A stretch of 64,000 nucleotides of DNA from Tricholoma matsutake. Lineage: Eukaryota; Basidiomycota; Agaricomycetes; Agaricales; Tricholomataceae. The stretch is from contig AP026540.1 of NCBI GenBank assembly GCA_026075535.2, forward strand, positions 5,270,001 to 5,334,000, read 5' to 3'. Position numbers and translations under genes: made by a program. A model generated the notes under the pieces. It did no database searches. It had not been told where the DNA came from and saw only the letters and a program-made list of their open reading frames with translations. Positions 36,401 through 50,680 of this stretch are shown one piece after another (position 1 is the stretch's first letter; each line of letters opens with the position of its first letter).

Positions 36401-39400
36401 CAGCAGGTCCAGAGCATCCAGCAGGGTCTGGCCTCGTTGGCGAAGAACCCTAATACCGAAATTGAGCTCGTCGGGAAGAACTTGAAGATCAACAAGAATA
36501 TTGGTATGTTCTCCATCAATCCTGTTTATCCTCGGTTTGAATAATTTATTCAGGTATCTTCATCACAACGAACCCAAACTATGCTGGTCGTTCACAGTTA
36601 CCCCCAAACTTGACAAAACTCTTCAGGCCGTGAGTCCTCGCATCTTTCGAGAGCATATATAAATATCGATATTTTTCTATATGTCTAGTATGGCGATGAC
36701 ACGACCAGATCGCGAATTGATTGCTCAGGTTATGCTGTTCTCTCAGGGTTTCCGTACTGCGGAGTCTCTTGCTTCCAAAATTGTCCCGTTTTTCAATCTC
36801 TGCGACGAGCAACTGTCGCCTCAGCCTCATTATGATTTTGGTCTCCGTGCTCTGAAGGCCGTGCTTTCTAGTGCTGGCATATTGAAACGCGAACGTTTAC
36901 TAAGTACCAGAGCGACTGAAGACGGCGGAGATGATGCTCTTGGGCTATCTGACAACATCTCCGAACAAATCATCGTGATTCAGAGTGTTACAGAGACCAT
37001 CGTTCCTAAGTTAGTAGCGGACGACGTTCCTTTGCTTACAAGGTCTGTGGAGTTATCACCCTTTGCACTAGGATTAACCCGCGTTTGATAGTCTTCTAGC
37101 AGACGTCTTCCCTGGTGTCGACTATTTCCCTGTGGACTTAGAAGCGTTACGTGAACAAATTCTCAAGGTCTGCGCAGAGCGTCGTTTAATAGATGGGGAA
37201 CGGTGGATCTCGAAAATCCTCCAGCTCTACCAGATTCAAAAAATCCAGCATGGTTTGATGATGGTAGGACCTTCAGGCAGTGGCAAGACAAATGCGTGGC
37301 AAGTTCTCCTTGCTGCTCTGGAGCGTTTAGATGGTATCGAGGGCGTTGCATATGTCATCGATCCTAAGGCCATGCACAAAGACGCCTTATACGGGACTTT
37401 GGATCAGACAACCCGAGAGTGGAATGACGGTCTGTTCACCCATATACTCCGTAAGATTGTGGACGACGTGCGTGGCGAAAGTGGAAAGAGGCACTGGATT
37501 ATTTTTGACGGCGACGTAGATCCAGAATGGGTTGAAAACTTGAATAGGTAAGTGGAGCCTATTCACAACATGTACTATATTCATCTAAGACTTTCTAGTG
37601 TTTTGGATGACAACAAACTACTAACACTTCCCAATGGAGAACGCCTCAACCTTCCTCCCAACGTTCGCATCATGTTTGAAGTGGAACATCTAAAATATGC
37701 GACTTTGGCAACTGTCAGTCGATGCGGCATGATCTGGTTCAGTGAAGATGTTATTGATCCCTCTATGCTTTACCGCAACTACCTATCGACTCTTGCATCA
37801 ATCCCGCTTGACGCGGATGACGAAGACACAAATGACATACTAAGCCGTCGCATCGAAACTTCGGCATCGGACACGACTGCCTCTGTGAACCTCGTCACCC
37901 AGAAACAAATAGCTGCTATGCTCGAGCGATACTTTGCAGATGATGAGTTGGTTAGCTCGGCTTTAGTATTTGCGGAGTCCATCGAACATATCATGGACTT
38001 TACGGTCACACGTGCGCTCAACACCCTTTTCTCCCTTCTCAACAAGACCGTTCGCAATGTCATAGAGTACAACTTCCAGCACTCTGACTTTCCCTTAGCC
38101 TCGGAACGTGTCGAGCAGTATGTTACAAAACGATTGTTGGTGAGTATCATCTGGGCGTTCTCTGGTGATGCGAAGCTAGATCTCCGTGCGGAAATGGGAG
38201 ACTTTTTGCGTAAACAAACGGGGATCGACTTGCCGCCCTTAGCTCCTGGCTCTTCGCTCATCGATTATGATGTTCAAGTGTCTAACGGTGAATGGTCCGC
38301 ATGGCAATCCAAGGTTCCGGTCATCGAGATCGAGGCGCATGCTGTGACTGCAGCAGATGTAGTCGTTCCAACGATGGACACAGTCCGGCACGAGGAAGTG
38401 TTGTATTCGTGGCTGTCGGAACACAAGCCTCTTATGCTTTGCGGTCCCCCAGGTTCTGGAAAGACCATGACGTTATTCAGTGCCCTCCGAAAACTTCCCG
38501 ATATGGAGGTAGTGGGGCTGAACTTCTCAAGTGCCACAACGCCTGAACTTATCCTCAAAACGTTTGAGCAATATTGTGAATATCGCAAAACTCCGAACGG
38601 TGTCATTCTCGCTCCCGTCCAAATTGGCCGTTGGCTAGTGGTCTTTTGTGACGAGATCAACCTTCCGGCCACTGATAAATATGGAACCCAGCGCGTCATA
38701 TCGTTCCTCCGTCAGCTTGTGGAATGCGGGGGCTATTGGCGATCTAGTGATATGTCCTGGGTCAAGTTGGAACGTATTCAATTTGTCGGTGCTTGCAATC
38801 CACCAACTGATCCTGGCCGTGTGCCCTTAAGTCATCGTTTCTTGCGGCACGCCCCCCTGGTTATGGTCGATTACCCTGGCGAAGTTTCCTTGAAACAGAT
38901 TTATGGAACCTACAATCGTGCCGCTCTTAAAGTCGTCCCGAATCTTCGAGCGTATGCCGAGCCACTTACAGATGCTATGGTGGCATTTTACTTGGCATCA
39001 CAGAAACGTTTCACGACGGATGTACAAGCGCATTATGTTTACAGTCCTCGTGAGCTGACCCGCTGGGTACGGGGTATTTATGAGGCTATTCGGCCGCTTG
39101 AAACGCTCTCTGTGGAGGGGCTCGTTCGGGTCTGGGCGCATGAGGCACTACGCCTTTTCCAGGATCGACTCGTCACCGAAGAAGAGAAGACATGGACTGA
39201 TGAGAATACCGACTCCGCAGCCTTGGAATTTTTCCCAACCATCAATCGCGACGAAGCACTCCACCGTCCAATTTTGTTCTCGAACTGGACATCGAAGCAT
39301 TATATACCAGTCGATCGAGAAACTCTTCGTGAGTATACGAAAGCGCGACTTCGCGTCTTCTACGAGGAAGAATTGGATGTTCCGCTCGTCCTTTTCAACG

Positions 39401-42400
39401 ATGTTCTTGACCATGTCTTGCGCATCGATCGTGTATTCCGTCAGATTCAGGGTCATCTCCTGCTCATTGGTGTCAGTGGTAGTGGCAAGGTAAATATCTG
39501 AAACCCATCGTGTTTCTACTTGTTCTCACCATTTCGAAGACAACGTTATCCAGATTTGTGGCTTGGATGAATGGTTTGAGTATTTTCCAGATCAAGGTCT
39601 CCAATAAGTACACGGGTGAAGACTTTGATGATGATCTGCGTACTGTTCTTCGTCGTGCAGGTTGTAAGGGCGAAAAGATATGTTTCATTATGGATGAGTC
39701 AAACGTTCTCGATTCCGGGTTCTTGGAACGCATGAACACCCTTCTTGCGAACGCAGAAGTTCCTGGTTTGTTCGAAGGAGACGAACATGCCGCGTTGATG
39801 ACTGCCTGCAAAGAAGGCTCTCAGCGTGATGGTTTGATGCTGGATTCACCGGAGGAACTTCACCGTTGGTTCACGCAACAAGTCGCAAAAAATCTTCATG
39901 TCGTCTTTACGATGAATCCGCCGGAAAATGGCTTGGCATCGAGAGCCGCTACCTCGCCAGCTTTGTTCAATCGTTGCGTCCTGGATTGGTTTGGTGACTG
40001 GTCCGATCAAGCTTTCTATCAAGTGGGCATGGAGTTCACGCACACTCTCGATCTTGACCTTCCTTCCTACAACCCACCCGTTCATTTCCCAATCGCCTAC
40101 CGTGGTCTTTCCATGCCTCCTTTGCATAGGACAGCTGTCGTCAACGCTTTGGTTTACGTCCATTCTTCACTACACCAGATCAATCAACGTCTGAGCCGTC
40201 GGCAAGGACGATATAACTATGTGACACCAAGACATTATTTGGACTTGTGAGTAAACGATTATATGTTTTGATACCCGATTTTGATTTGCCTAGTATCAAT
40301 CACTACGTGAGGCTCTATACGGAGAAGCGCGACGAGTTAGAAGAACAGCAACGACATCTTCATGTCGGTCTAGACAAACTGCGAGACACGGTGACTCAAG
40401 TCGAAGAGCTTCGAAAAAGCCTTGCGATCAAACGTTCACAGCTGGAAGCGAAAGACGCTGAAGCTAATGAGAAGCTCAAACGCATGGTCGCAGACCAGCA
40501 GGAGGCCGAACAAAAGAAGGCTGCATCTATTGAGATTCAAGCAGCTCTCGTGGAACAAGACCGCCATATCGAGCAGCGTCGAGCCGTAGTGATGGCTGAC
40601 CTTGCTGACGCCGAACCTGCCGTTCTTGACGCTCAGTCTGCGGTGAGTAACATCAAGAGGCAGCACCTTCAGGAGGTTCGCGTTATGGCAAACCCTCCGG
40701 TCCCCGTCAAAATGGCGATGGAGTCCGTTTGCACCATTCTCGGCCACAAAATCGACAGTTGGCGCACCATCCAGGGCATTATCCGTCGTGATGACTTCAT
40801 TCAACGTATCGTCAACTTTGACACGACGGCGCAAATGACGAAGCAATTACGTGACACAATGAAGAAAGACTACCTCAGTCGACAGGCATTCAATTTCGAA
40901 ACTGTACAGCATGCGAGTAAAGCTTGCGGGCCGCTCGTCAAGTGGGTACTGGCCCAAGTACGCTTCTCGGAGATCCTCGACAAGGTTGAACCATTGCGCA
41001 ATGAAGTGCAATCCCTAGAAGAACAGGCGGAGACCACAAAAAAGCAGGCCGGTCAGATCATAAACATGATCGCCGAGCTCGAAGCCAAGATTGCTAGATA
41101 TAAGGACGAGTATGCACTCCTTATCAGTGAAACTCAGGCAATTAAGTCAGAAATGGAGCGCGTCCAAAGCAAGGTCGATCGTAGCATGAAGCTATTGGAG
41201 AGCTTATCATCTGAGCGAAGCCGGTGGGAATCTGGCAGTCGCACTTTTGACGCAGAAATGAGCACAATTGTTGGTGATGTCCTCCTTTCTGCAGCATTTT
41301 TGGCCTATGGTGGTTTCTTCGACCAACATTACCGGGAAGTCATGTGGCAAGACTGGTCCAGTCATTTGGCGGAAGCGAACGTGAAGTTCAAACCAGAACT
41401 TTCGTTTACGGAGTATCTGTCTACGGCCGACGACCGATTAAGCTGGCAGTCGAAGTCCTTGCCTTCGGACAACCTAACTACTGAGAACGCAATCATGCTC
41501 AAACGATTCAACCGCTATCCTCTGATTATCGATCCTACCGGCCAAGCCACAACTTTCTTGTTGAACGAGTACAAAGACCGAAAAATCACGATAACAAGTT
41601 TCCTTGACGAGGCCTTTTTGAAAGTTTTGGAAAGCGCCCTTCGATTCGGCAATCCACTTCTGATACAAGATGTGGAACACCTCGATCCCATCCTCAATGC
41701 TGTTTTGAACAAGGAAATTCGTCGAACTGGTGGTCGAGTCCTCATCCGGCTTGGCAGTCAAGATATTGATTTCTCCCCATCCTTCACAATGTTCCTCTCC
41801 ACACGGGATCCCTCCGTTGAATTTTCACCTGATATTTGCAGTCGCGTGACGTTTGTCAACTTCACCATGACACGCAGCAGTCTTCAAAGTCAATCACTCG
41901 ATCAAGTCCTGAAGGTCGAGCGACCCGACACCGAGCATAAGCGGACAGACCTCATGAAGGTACAAGGAGAATTCCGGCTTCGCCTACGGACACTCGAAAA
42001 GCTACTCCTTCAGGCTCTCAATGAGTCCACAGGGAATATCCTCGACGATGACAAGGTAATTGATACGCTTGAGACATTGAAACGAGAAGCAGCCGAGATC
42101 ACGCACAAAGTTGAAGAAACTGACGTTATCATGAAGGAAGTGGAGCAAGTCACTGCGGAGTATCTGCCTCTGGCCCAAGCGTGCAGCTCAGTATATTTCG
42201 TGCTTGAGCAGTTAAGTCTGGTGAATCATTTCTACCAGTTTTCCCTTCGCTTCTTCCTCGATATCTTTGACTATATCCTTCATCACAACCCAAATCTCAA
42301 GAACGTGAGCGACCACAACCTCCGCAGAGACATTCTGTTGAATGACTTATTCCTCGTGGTTTACAAACGGACATCGCGAGCACTGCTCCATCGTGATAAC

Positions 42401-44903
42401 GTTATGCTGGCAGTTCTTCTTTCGCAGGTGAAACTACGAGGTCTGGAGGAAATAGGTGATGAAGTCGAATTTCTTCTCGAAAGCGGGGAAGGCATTGCCA
42501 CTTCTGCGAATGCCATTCCATCTAGCCACCAGATTCCCTCGTTATCACCGGAGCAACTGCTTCGTCTGGAAACTTTTTCGAAACAATCTTTGTTCAAACC
42601 TGTCCTAGCACACATTCTAGAACACGAAAGCGAGTGGATCCCCTTCTTGCAATCGGATTCTCCAGAAAACGACGTTCCTACGCCATGGGAACCTGGTACA
42701 CGTACGTCTCTCGCAGTCACTGGTTGACATCTCAATGATGGCTCCTTTTAGCTGCCATCGAAGCCATTCGTTCCTTGTTAATTATCAAATGTTTCAGGCC
42801 AGACCGCCTATTACAATCAACGGCGCTCTATGTCAGGACAGTATTTGAGACAGACCTATCTGTGGAATCAAGCTTTGACCTTGGGGCGATGGTCTCAGAT
42901 GAGGTTCCTGCTTCCACCCCAATCGCGTTGATTTCCGTTCCTGGTTACGATGCAAGTTATCGCGTTGAAAATCTCATCAAGGCAACCGGAGCTCGTTCAA
43001 CCTCGGTAGCCATGGGATCCCAAGAGGGCTTCACTTTAGCAGACCAAGCAATTGCGACTGCATCACGCCAAGGAACTTGGGTTTTGTTGAAAAACGTCCA
43101 CTTGGCTCCCTCCTGGCTGGGCCAACTTGAGAAGAAATTGCAGACCCTGAATCCCCATCATAGTTTCAGGCTTTTCCTTACAATGGAAGCTAACCCGGCA
43201 ATTCCTGTGAACATCTTACGCCAGTCCCGCCTCATCATGAATGAGCCTCCTCCTGGTATCAAAGCCAACTTACTTGATTCACTAGGCAGCATCCAGTCCT
43301 CGCGTTTATCCCAAGGTCCAGCTGAGAAGATACGACTTTACTTCCTACTTGCCTGGTTCCATGCCATTGTCCAAGAACGTCTTCGTTATGTTCCGCTGGG
43401 TTGGAGCAAGACTTACGACTTTAATGACTCTGACATGTCCTCTGCATTTGGCACAATCGACAGCTGGCTGAATACTGTGTCAAAAGGACGGACAAACATC
43501 GACCCAGCTACAATTCCATGGGATGCTCTGCGAACTCTTATTAAACAATCGGTTTATGGGGGAAGAGTTGATAGTGACTTCGATCAGAGGATTTTGGACG
43601 CATTCGTGGACGGCTTATTCACCTCAGCGGCGTACAACGTCGATTTCAATCTCGTGTCCAGTATCTCTGGAAGTCAACTCCTCGGAGTGCCAGATGGCAC
43701 AAAAATGGAACACTTCCTCTCCTGGGTGCACGCGTTGCCTGATCATGAACCCCCATCATGGCTAAGCCTTCCGCCTACAGCGGAACGTGTAATTGCTGTT
43801 GCTCAAGGTAAGAGTGAAAGAGGTTTCTCCTTTTTGAATATACTCAATCATGTTACTCCAGGTAATGAACTTCTCGGGAAACTTCGCAAGATGCGAATGC
43901 TGGCAGATGACGACGAAGGAGTTCTTTCTACGACTGCTGTCAAGTCACAGAGCTTCCAACAACCGGCTTGGATGCGTACGCTGCTAGAACGCTGCCGAGA
44001 GTGGTTGGACCAACTACCTACTGTATGAATAACTCGCTGCCTCCCTCCACTTGTGCCTCTGAAGTGTTTTTTTCCAGACATTTAGCACGTTGGCGAAGCA
44101 ATCGGGAGAATCGGATCCACTGTATCGCCTGTTCTCTCGCGAAGGTATAGTTGGACGAAAGCTCTTAGAACAAGTCAGGAAAGATCTCGCGGATGTTGTG
44201 AAGGTTTGCCGAGCGGAATTGAAGCAAACAAATCACCTCCGCACGCTGATGAGCTGTTTGACCAAAGGTGAATCATCATTCTTCAGTGTTACCCCTTTTG
44301 CCGACATTCAATAGGTACAATTCCCGACCACTGGCGACGATACAAAGTCAATAAGACGGTGGCTGTTTCTGGATGGATCGCAGACCTGGCTCGTCGACTA
44401 GCACAGCTGGACAACATAGCCAAGATGGACAATCTGAACAACATCGAAGTATGGCTAGGGGGGCTGTTTTATCCGGAGGCCTATATCACGGCCACAAGAC
44501 AGGCAGTTGCTCATCGCAAAAAATGGAGCCTGGAAACTTTACATTTACGACTCGATATCGGATGCGTCAGTGACCCTGGGGCCTTCATAGTCGATGGTGA
44601 GTCCTCTGCGTTGTGAACGGGTCGAATCAACATTAATTAAACCTTGTCATAGGCCTTGTTATCGAGGGCGCCTCTTGGGAGGCAGACAAGCTTGTTTCGA
44701 ATAACGGTGATGCTGTGAGGCTCGATCCTTCGCAAATCCGTTGGGTCCAATTCGATGAAGACTCGCGGAGCGGCCATGTGAACCTACCAGTTTACCTCAA
44801 CGGCGACCGTAGCGATGTGTTGTTCACAATAGACTTGCCATTCGATACCAGTGCTGGAGCACTTGTTTCGATGAGAGCAGTATGCCTGACTGCTGGAGGC
44901 TGA
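33479..44903 (+). CDS. dhc2: Cytoplasmic dynein heavy chain, motor half (Dhc2-type)
   Basis: Twenty-one exons join in frame to ~3457 residues: 33479-33484, 33538-33784, 33848-34412, 34465-34549, 34598-34692, 34743-34822, 34877-34890, 34944-34990, 35044-36156, 36216-36503, 36554-36629, 36689-37042, 37092-37547, 37599-39489, 39538-40246, 40294-42701, 42752-43807, 43862-44022, 44078-44267, 44315-44596, 44653-44903. The protein starts where the linker of full-length chains begins ([12 protein letters not shown]). P-loops are intact in AAA1 (GPAGTGKTE), AAA2 (GPSGSGKTN), AAA3 (GPPGSGKTM) and AAA4 (GVSGSGKTT), with Walker B at FDEFNR, FDGDVD, FCDEIN and IMDESN. The coiled-coil stalk and microtubule-binding tip lie at ~2010-2330, then AAA5, AAA6 and the C-terminal domain. 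The ~1100-residue tail that dimerises and binds cargo adaptors is absent. Two-gene heavy chains are known in agaricomycetes. Intron 36157-36215 needs a GC donor and sits inside the AAA1 P-loop. Confidence 0.95.
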
Positions 44904-45033
44904 TTAGAGACTAGATTCAGACTTAGCCATGTAGATACCCATTCTTCCCTTTCATGATACCTAATTGTGGATATATATGCCACTTTTTATAACTACAAAT
45001 GCGTAATATTTTACTCTCCACCGCAAGATGGAT

Positions 45034-46221
45034 CTAAGGCCCAGCCTGAACAACACTGCCCCCAACCACTTGCAGTACTTTCCAATCAATTTCGACTCCT
45101 TTCTCTTTGAATATAGCTCTAGCGTCTTCACCGATGGCTTCAAATCCATCAGTAGCAAGGGCTAAAATGGTAGGTCCAGCCCCCGAAAGGCAGATGCCCA
45201 AAAGACCCGGATGAGTATCTGGTGTGATACGTGAAGTAACTTCAGGTAAACCAGGGATCTGTGGTGTTGGGTCGACAACATCACACCGGCTGCACGGGAA
45301 CAGAGAGAATGAACGTACAAGACCTTTCCGATATGGCTGGTGGACCCGATCCTTCATTGCCTCATAGATGAGCCCTGGGTCCGGCGGCGATTGTGCTAGC
45401 GCGGTTGTCAGAACCGCGAGTCGTTGAAGATTAAACACCTATATTTGCAAAGAGCACATCAGGACTTTTCGATCTTGCACAATCTAAAAGCAGCGCACGA
45501 GGTCTTTCCGTGTATAGATTGTGGGTAATACATCTCGCGCTCTTGCCGTACTCAGTTCGAACCGCGGGATGATAGCAACTGCTTTGATGCTCTCCGACCA
45601 GCCGAAACGCACGAAATGACCAATGCCAAAGGGTGGCGCTGGTGGATTCATTCCCCATCCTTCATCAACATCGGGAGGATATTCTGGTAAAACCTCGCTC
45701 AAGGGCACACTGGCAGCCTCGCTGGCTTCTTCGCCGAGCTCCTTTAGGTATGATCCCACGAATCCGCCCACCAACGCTGCTGTGACGTTGTCCGGATGTC
45801 GCTCGACCATCAGCGCGAAATCGAGGAGCCGCTCAACGGAGAGGTTCAGTTTCCCAAGTTCATTTCCCAAGAGGACTCCTGCAATGACAGCGGCCCCAGA
45901 CGAGCCTAAGCCCCGTCCAAATGGAATTTCGTTGTTTACATGGATCTTGAGGTGTGAGGGGAAGTACTTCACGCGATGACATCTCAGAACGTAGAGTGCT
46001 ACACGTGTCGTAAGGTTTTTGTAGGCGTCCAAGGGTACCCCATCCGCGCCTTCTCCAGCATAGGTTATGGATGGTGGTTGATACAAAGAGTCTGGCCGTG
46101 TAACGGGTACAGTGATTGTGAGAGTCAAGTGTAGAGAGAGGGATAATCCCACAACGTCAAAACCTGGTCCGATGTTGGCAGATGTTGCAGGAACGCGTAT
46201 AGTGAACGTTCGAAGGGCCAT
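45034..46221 (-). CDS. THR1: Homoserine kinase
   Basis: Three exons (45499-46221, 45319-45438, 45034-45258) give 355 residues, close to yeast Thr1. It is a GHMP kinase. The N-terminal substrate motif is VPATSANIGPGFDVVGLSLS. The Gly-rich ATP loop is PFGRGLGSSGAAVIAG, followed by VERHPDNVTAALVGGFVGSY. The C-terminal motif is GICLSGAGPTILALA. The enzyme phosphorylates homoserine with ATP in threonine biosynthesis in the cytosol. It converges on the dynein gene with 130 bp between stops and is divergent from GAPDH. Confidence 0.95.
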
Positions 46222-46466
46222 TACCTGGATCTTTTGCTATCGACTTGAGATGGTGCCGTGAAAGACTATGAGTAGGATCATTCAAAATATTTTACTTATG
46301 CCCATAAAGATCTTACGACTATAGCGATACTTACAAACGTTTGATTGTCGACAATCCCGAATCGATACGTAATCTCCGATCCAAGTGCGACTTATAAAAA
46401 CCAGTCTTAGTCTTTCACCTCTGCATTAGTCCTCCTCTCTCTCTACCTCCGAACAACTTTTTATTC
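46222..46466. promoter_or_regulatory. Divergent promoter THR1/GAPDH with TATA and CT-rich leader
   Basis: This is a 245-bp divergent intergenic region. On the + strand a TATA-like box (TTATAAAAA, about 46392-46400) lies ~70 bp before the GAPDH ATG. It is followed by a pyrimidine-rich stretch at 46413-46450, an arrangement typical of strongly expressed fungal glycolytic genes. Confidence 0.65.
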
Positions 46467-47965
<1,499 letters not shown>

Positions 47966-50680
47966 GGGTTAGCTTCGTTAGCCTGTTTGCAATTGTTTGA
48001 TGAACTTGAAGAAAGAAGTGAAAGTAGAAGCGTGCAGCGATCCTCATTGTGATGTTACTTGGTCAGTCTCGTCCAGGATGAAAAGTGAATACTTGAATAG
48101 TTATCAAGAGGTCGAATGTACATTAATGCTTGCCTGTTGCCTTATTCTTATCCGAACCAATAGAAGTCTGTCCAATATATGCAATGATCTGACATGGGGG
48201 GTTTGAGCTTTGGTATCCGAGTTCACATTACTGGCTTTTCGATCTTGTCGGGAAATTCGATTCTTACCAGACCCACCTGCTTAGTCTCTCCGCTGCTGTT
48301 GGTTCCAATGCCATGCTGTTAGTTCCATGCTGTTCGGGGCGTGTTACGTTCCACACCTCGCAATGGATTCCTCTACAAGGCACCTGACTAGTTCAAACTA
48401 ACCGCTTCTGCCCTTGTCGGTGCGTTATATACTTTCCTGAGAACATCGAGAACCGCCTCTCCGTCGGAATCGGTTCCTTCTTCTCCGCTGACGATGAAGG
48501 ATGAACTTTCTTTGGCAGTTTCAAAGCTCTGTCATAATCTCTCTCTTCGCAGAATTAGATTCAGCTAAAGATTTACCAAGTACATATGTACCTCCGTCAG
48601 CCTCCGTCCTGAGTATATTATATACCATTTTCTGATCACATCAGCTGCCAAGGAGACGTGATTCTCCCAACTCATTCCTAGATCCACGTTGCAACTCCGC
48701 AGAAAACGAGGATGCGAGAGCAAGGAGCTCGAGTTGGCATGAGAGGATTGCCTGCATGCCAACGAGCGTTGCATTTCCACGTTCCATGCTAGTCTCAAGC
48801 TTTTTAAGCTCCTGCTTGACCTTCACCCTGGTAACATCCTCATGGAACGCATTTTGGACCCTGAGATCATCGTCCTTATACACGTTGTGCTTCCAAATGA
48901 CATCGTGGCTTTCTATCTTTGCCTTTCTTGTCTTTCAGCTTGCTCGTTGGCCACACCATGTCGCCAAGGCGTAATCTTCGAGGCCCCATCTCGTACAGAT
49001 TTCCCATCATGGCCTCTCCCTTTCGGCTTATCATCGATCTCCTCCGGCAATCCCCTTAGGAGCCTCCAACAAAATTCACCGGTCTGCCTCCCAGATTTCG
49101 AAACACGAACTCGACATCTTCGACTTTTTCGTTAGGTGCTCTACGAATTAAGGTAAGGGCCCTCTTCCTCTTCAAGCAGACGCAGGTCATTGAGATGGTC
49201 TGGGAATTGGTTAGCCTATCGTAATAGTATTTGAGTTTTTTATTTCTTTATTAATATTTCCGATGCTTTGTAAGTTTTTGCTTGTTTTATTTGGGAGTCG
49301 TGGCTTCCAGAAAACTTCACCGGAACTTGCCTCTCAATTTCTCTGATCTGCCGCCCTCACACAGCCAGCACACAAGCGGCGGGCACACCCCGAACTCAGT
49401 TCATCAGCAGGTATAGGCACCGTCTGTGATCTGACACTTCGTTCTCATGCACTTCAGCATTGGACAGGTAACATCTACAGGGTCAGCCTGCTCCAAGTGA
49501 AACCCAATCCTAGTTCGCAGTTGGCAAATCCCCAGAGTTCTGCGTTCATTCCATTTCTGTCAACTCTCTAGTCTGCAACCATGCGGTTCAATTTCGACCA
49601 ATAGCGTCGTTTCCTCATGGGAAAGCAATCCTTTCTTCGACCCACGCTCGCTTGTTTTCTATAGAGACATCTTTTTGCCATCATTTTACACGGCACTTTT
49701 CGGCTCATCTTGCATAGGAAGAGAGCCTGGCTATTCACATCCCAGATTATCGTCCGTCCACGAGCACGTGGCTACAGTGGGGCCATGGACGTTAATGTCA
49801 TGAAAGTGGCCGTTGTGCAAAGCCCCTAAAGTTATACTGTGTTCGAAATTAATGGAACTTTGAGAGACTTGAAACCCAACTCGCTGCAGGTTGTACTGGA
49901 TACCTACAAAATCCATTGGCGATCTTGGACATATGACCTGGGTACTCTATCTATGCTGTCTATTGCTGGCGTGGTGGTATAGACTTTTTCTTTCGCCTCT
50001 GACCTGGACAGGGCGTGTCCGAAACACTTAATTTCGAAAGACTTGGTTGGAACAAAGCCGTCTCTGCCTCGACTGCACTGAAGTTTAGTCTATGCTAACG
50101 ATGGAAGAGCGTTCTGGATCTCGAACCGGAAGGATCACTGGCATCTCTGTATCTAAACTGTATTAGTGTTGGTCGAAATTCTAGTGTTTTGACTACTGCC
50201 GAAATTGATGGGGTGAAGAAATATGGTCCTGCGATACGTTTGGTCTCGAATAACCAACTTCTTTTCATTATCCATCGATGTGAGCTGGACCCAGTTACGA
50301 TACGGCCACTTTCACGAACTTTAGCGCCACTCTGTATATATGTTTAATAAAGTTCTTCCTAGCCCAGCTCTTATTCGGTTACATTGTAATGGAACCTGTC
50401 ACTCAGCGACGCATAACTAGAACCGAAGCTTATTTCCGAGCTACTATAACTAGAAGATGATGTGTTCCAAAGCTGCTAACGCCCTTTTAAGCACATACGC
50501 AGTCGACGTTCGCAAACCGTCGAATTCCACTCACGCTCTACTATAATATATTCTTTGCCGAAAATGTAACAACGTACTTTCGTATCGTACTATATGCAAT
50601 AATAACAAGCCGTATGTATAAACACATCAGTCACTCTTTCGAAGCCGCCAAAAAAAAACATGACCACAAAGCAACCGAAA
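47966..50680. other. 2.7-kb gene-poor stretch
   Basis: After the GAPDH 3' UTR no gene can be supported. A minus-strand frame at about 48641-48900 encodes an amphipathic, helix-like segment (VKQELKKLETSMERGNATLV) that could be a decayed gene fragment, but no start, splice pattern or family could be assigned. The rest shows many stops in all frames. No terminal repeats, transposase or reverse-transcriptase motifs were recognised. Confidence 0.45.

Noticed and set aside
41474..41761. Minus-strand frames within the dynein motor exon
   Set aside because: The plus strand encodes conserved AAA5-region dynein sequence; the antisense frames are incidental.
48641..49135. Small protein genes in the region after GAPDH
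   Set aside because: Helix-like composition alone is not enough; no start, splice sites or homologous motif support them.
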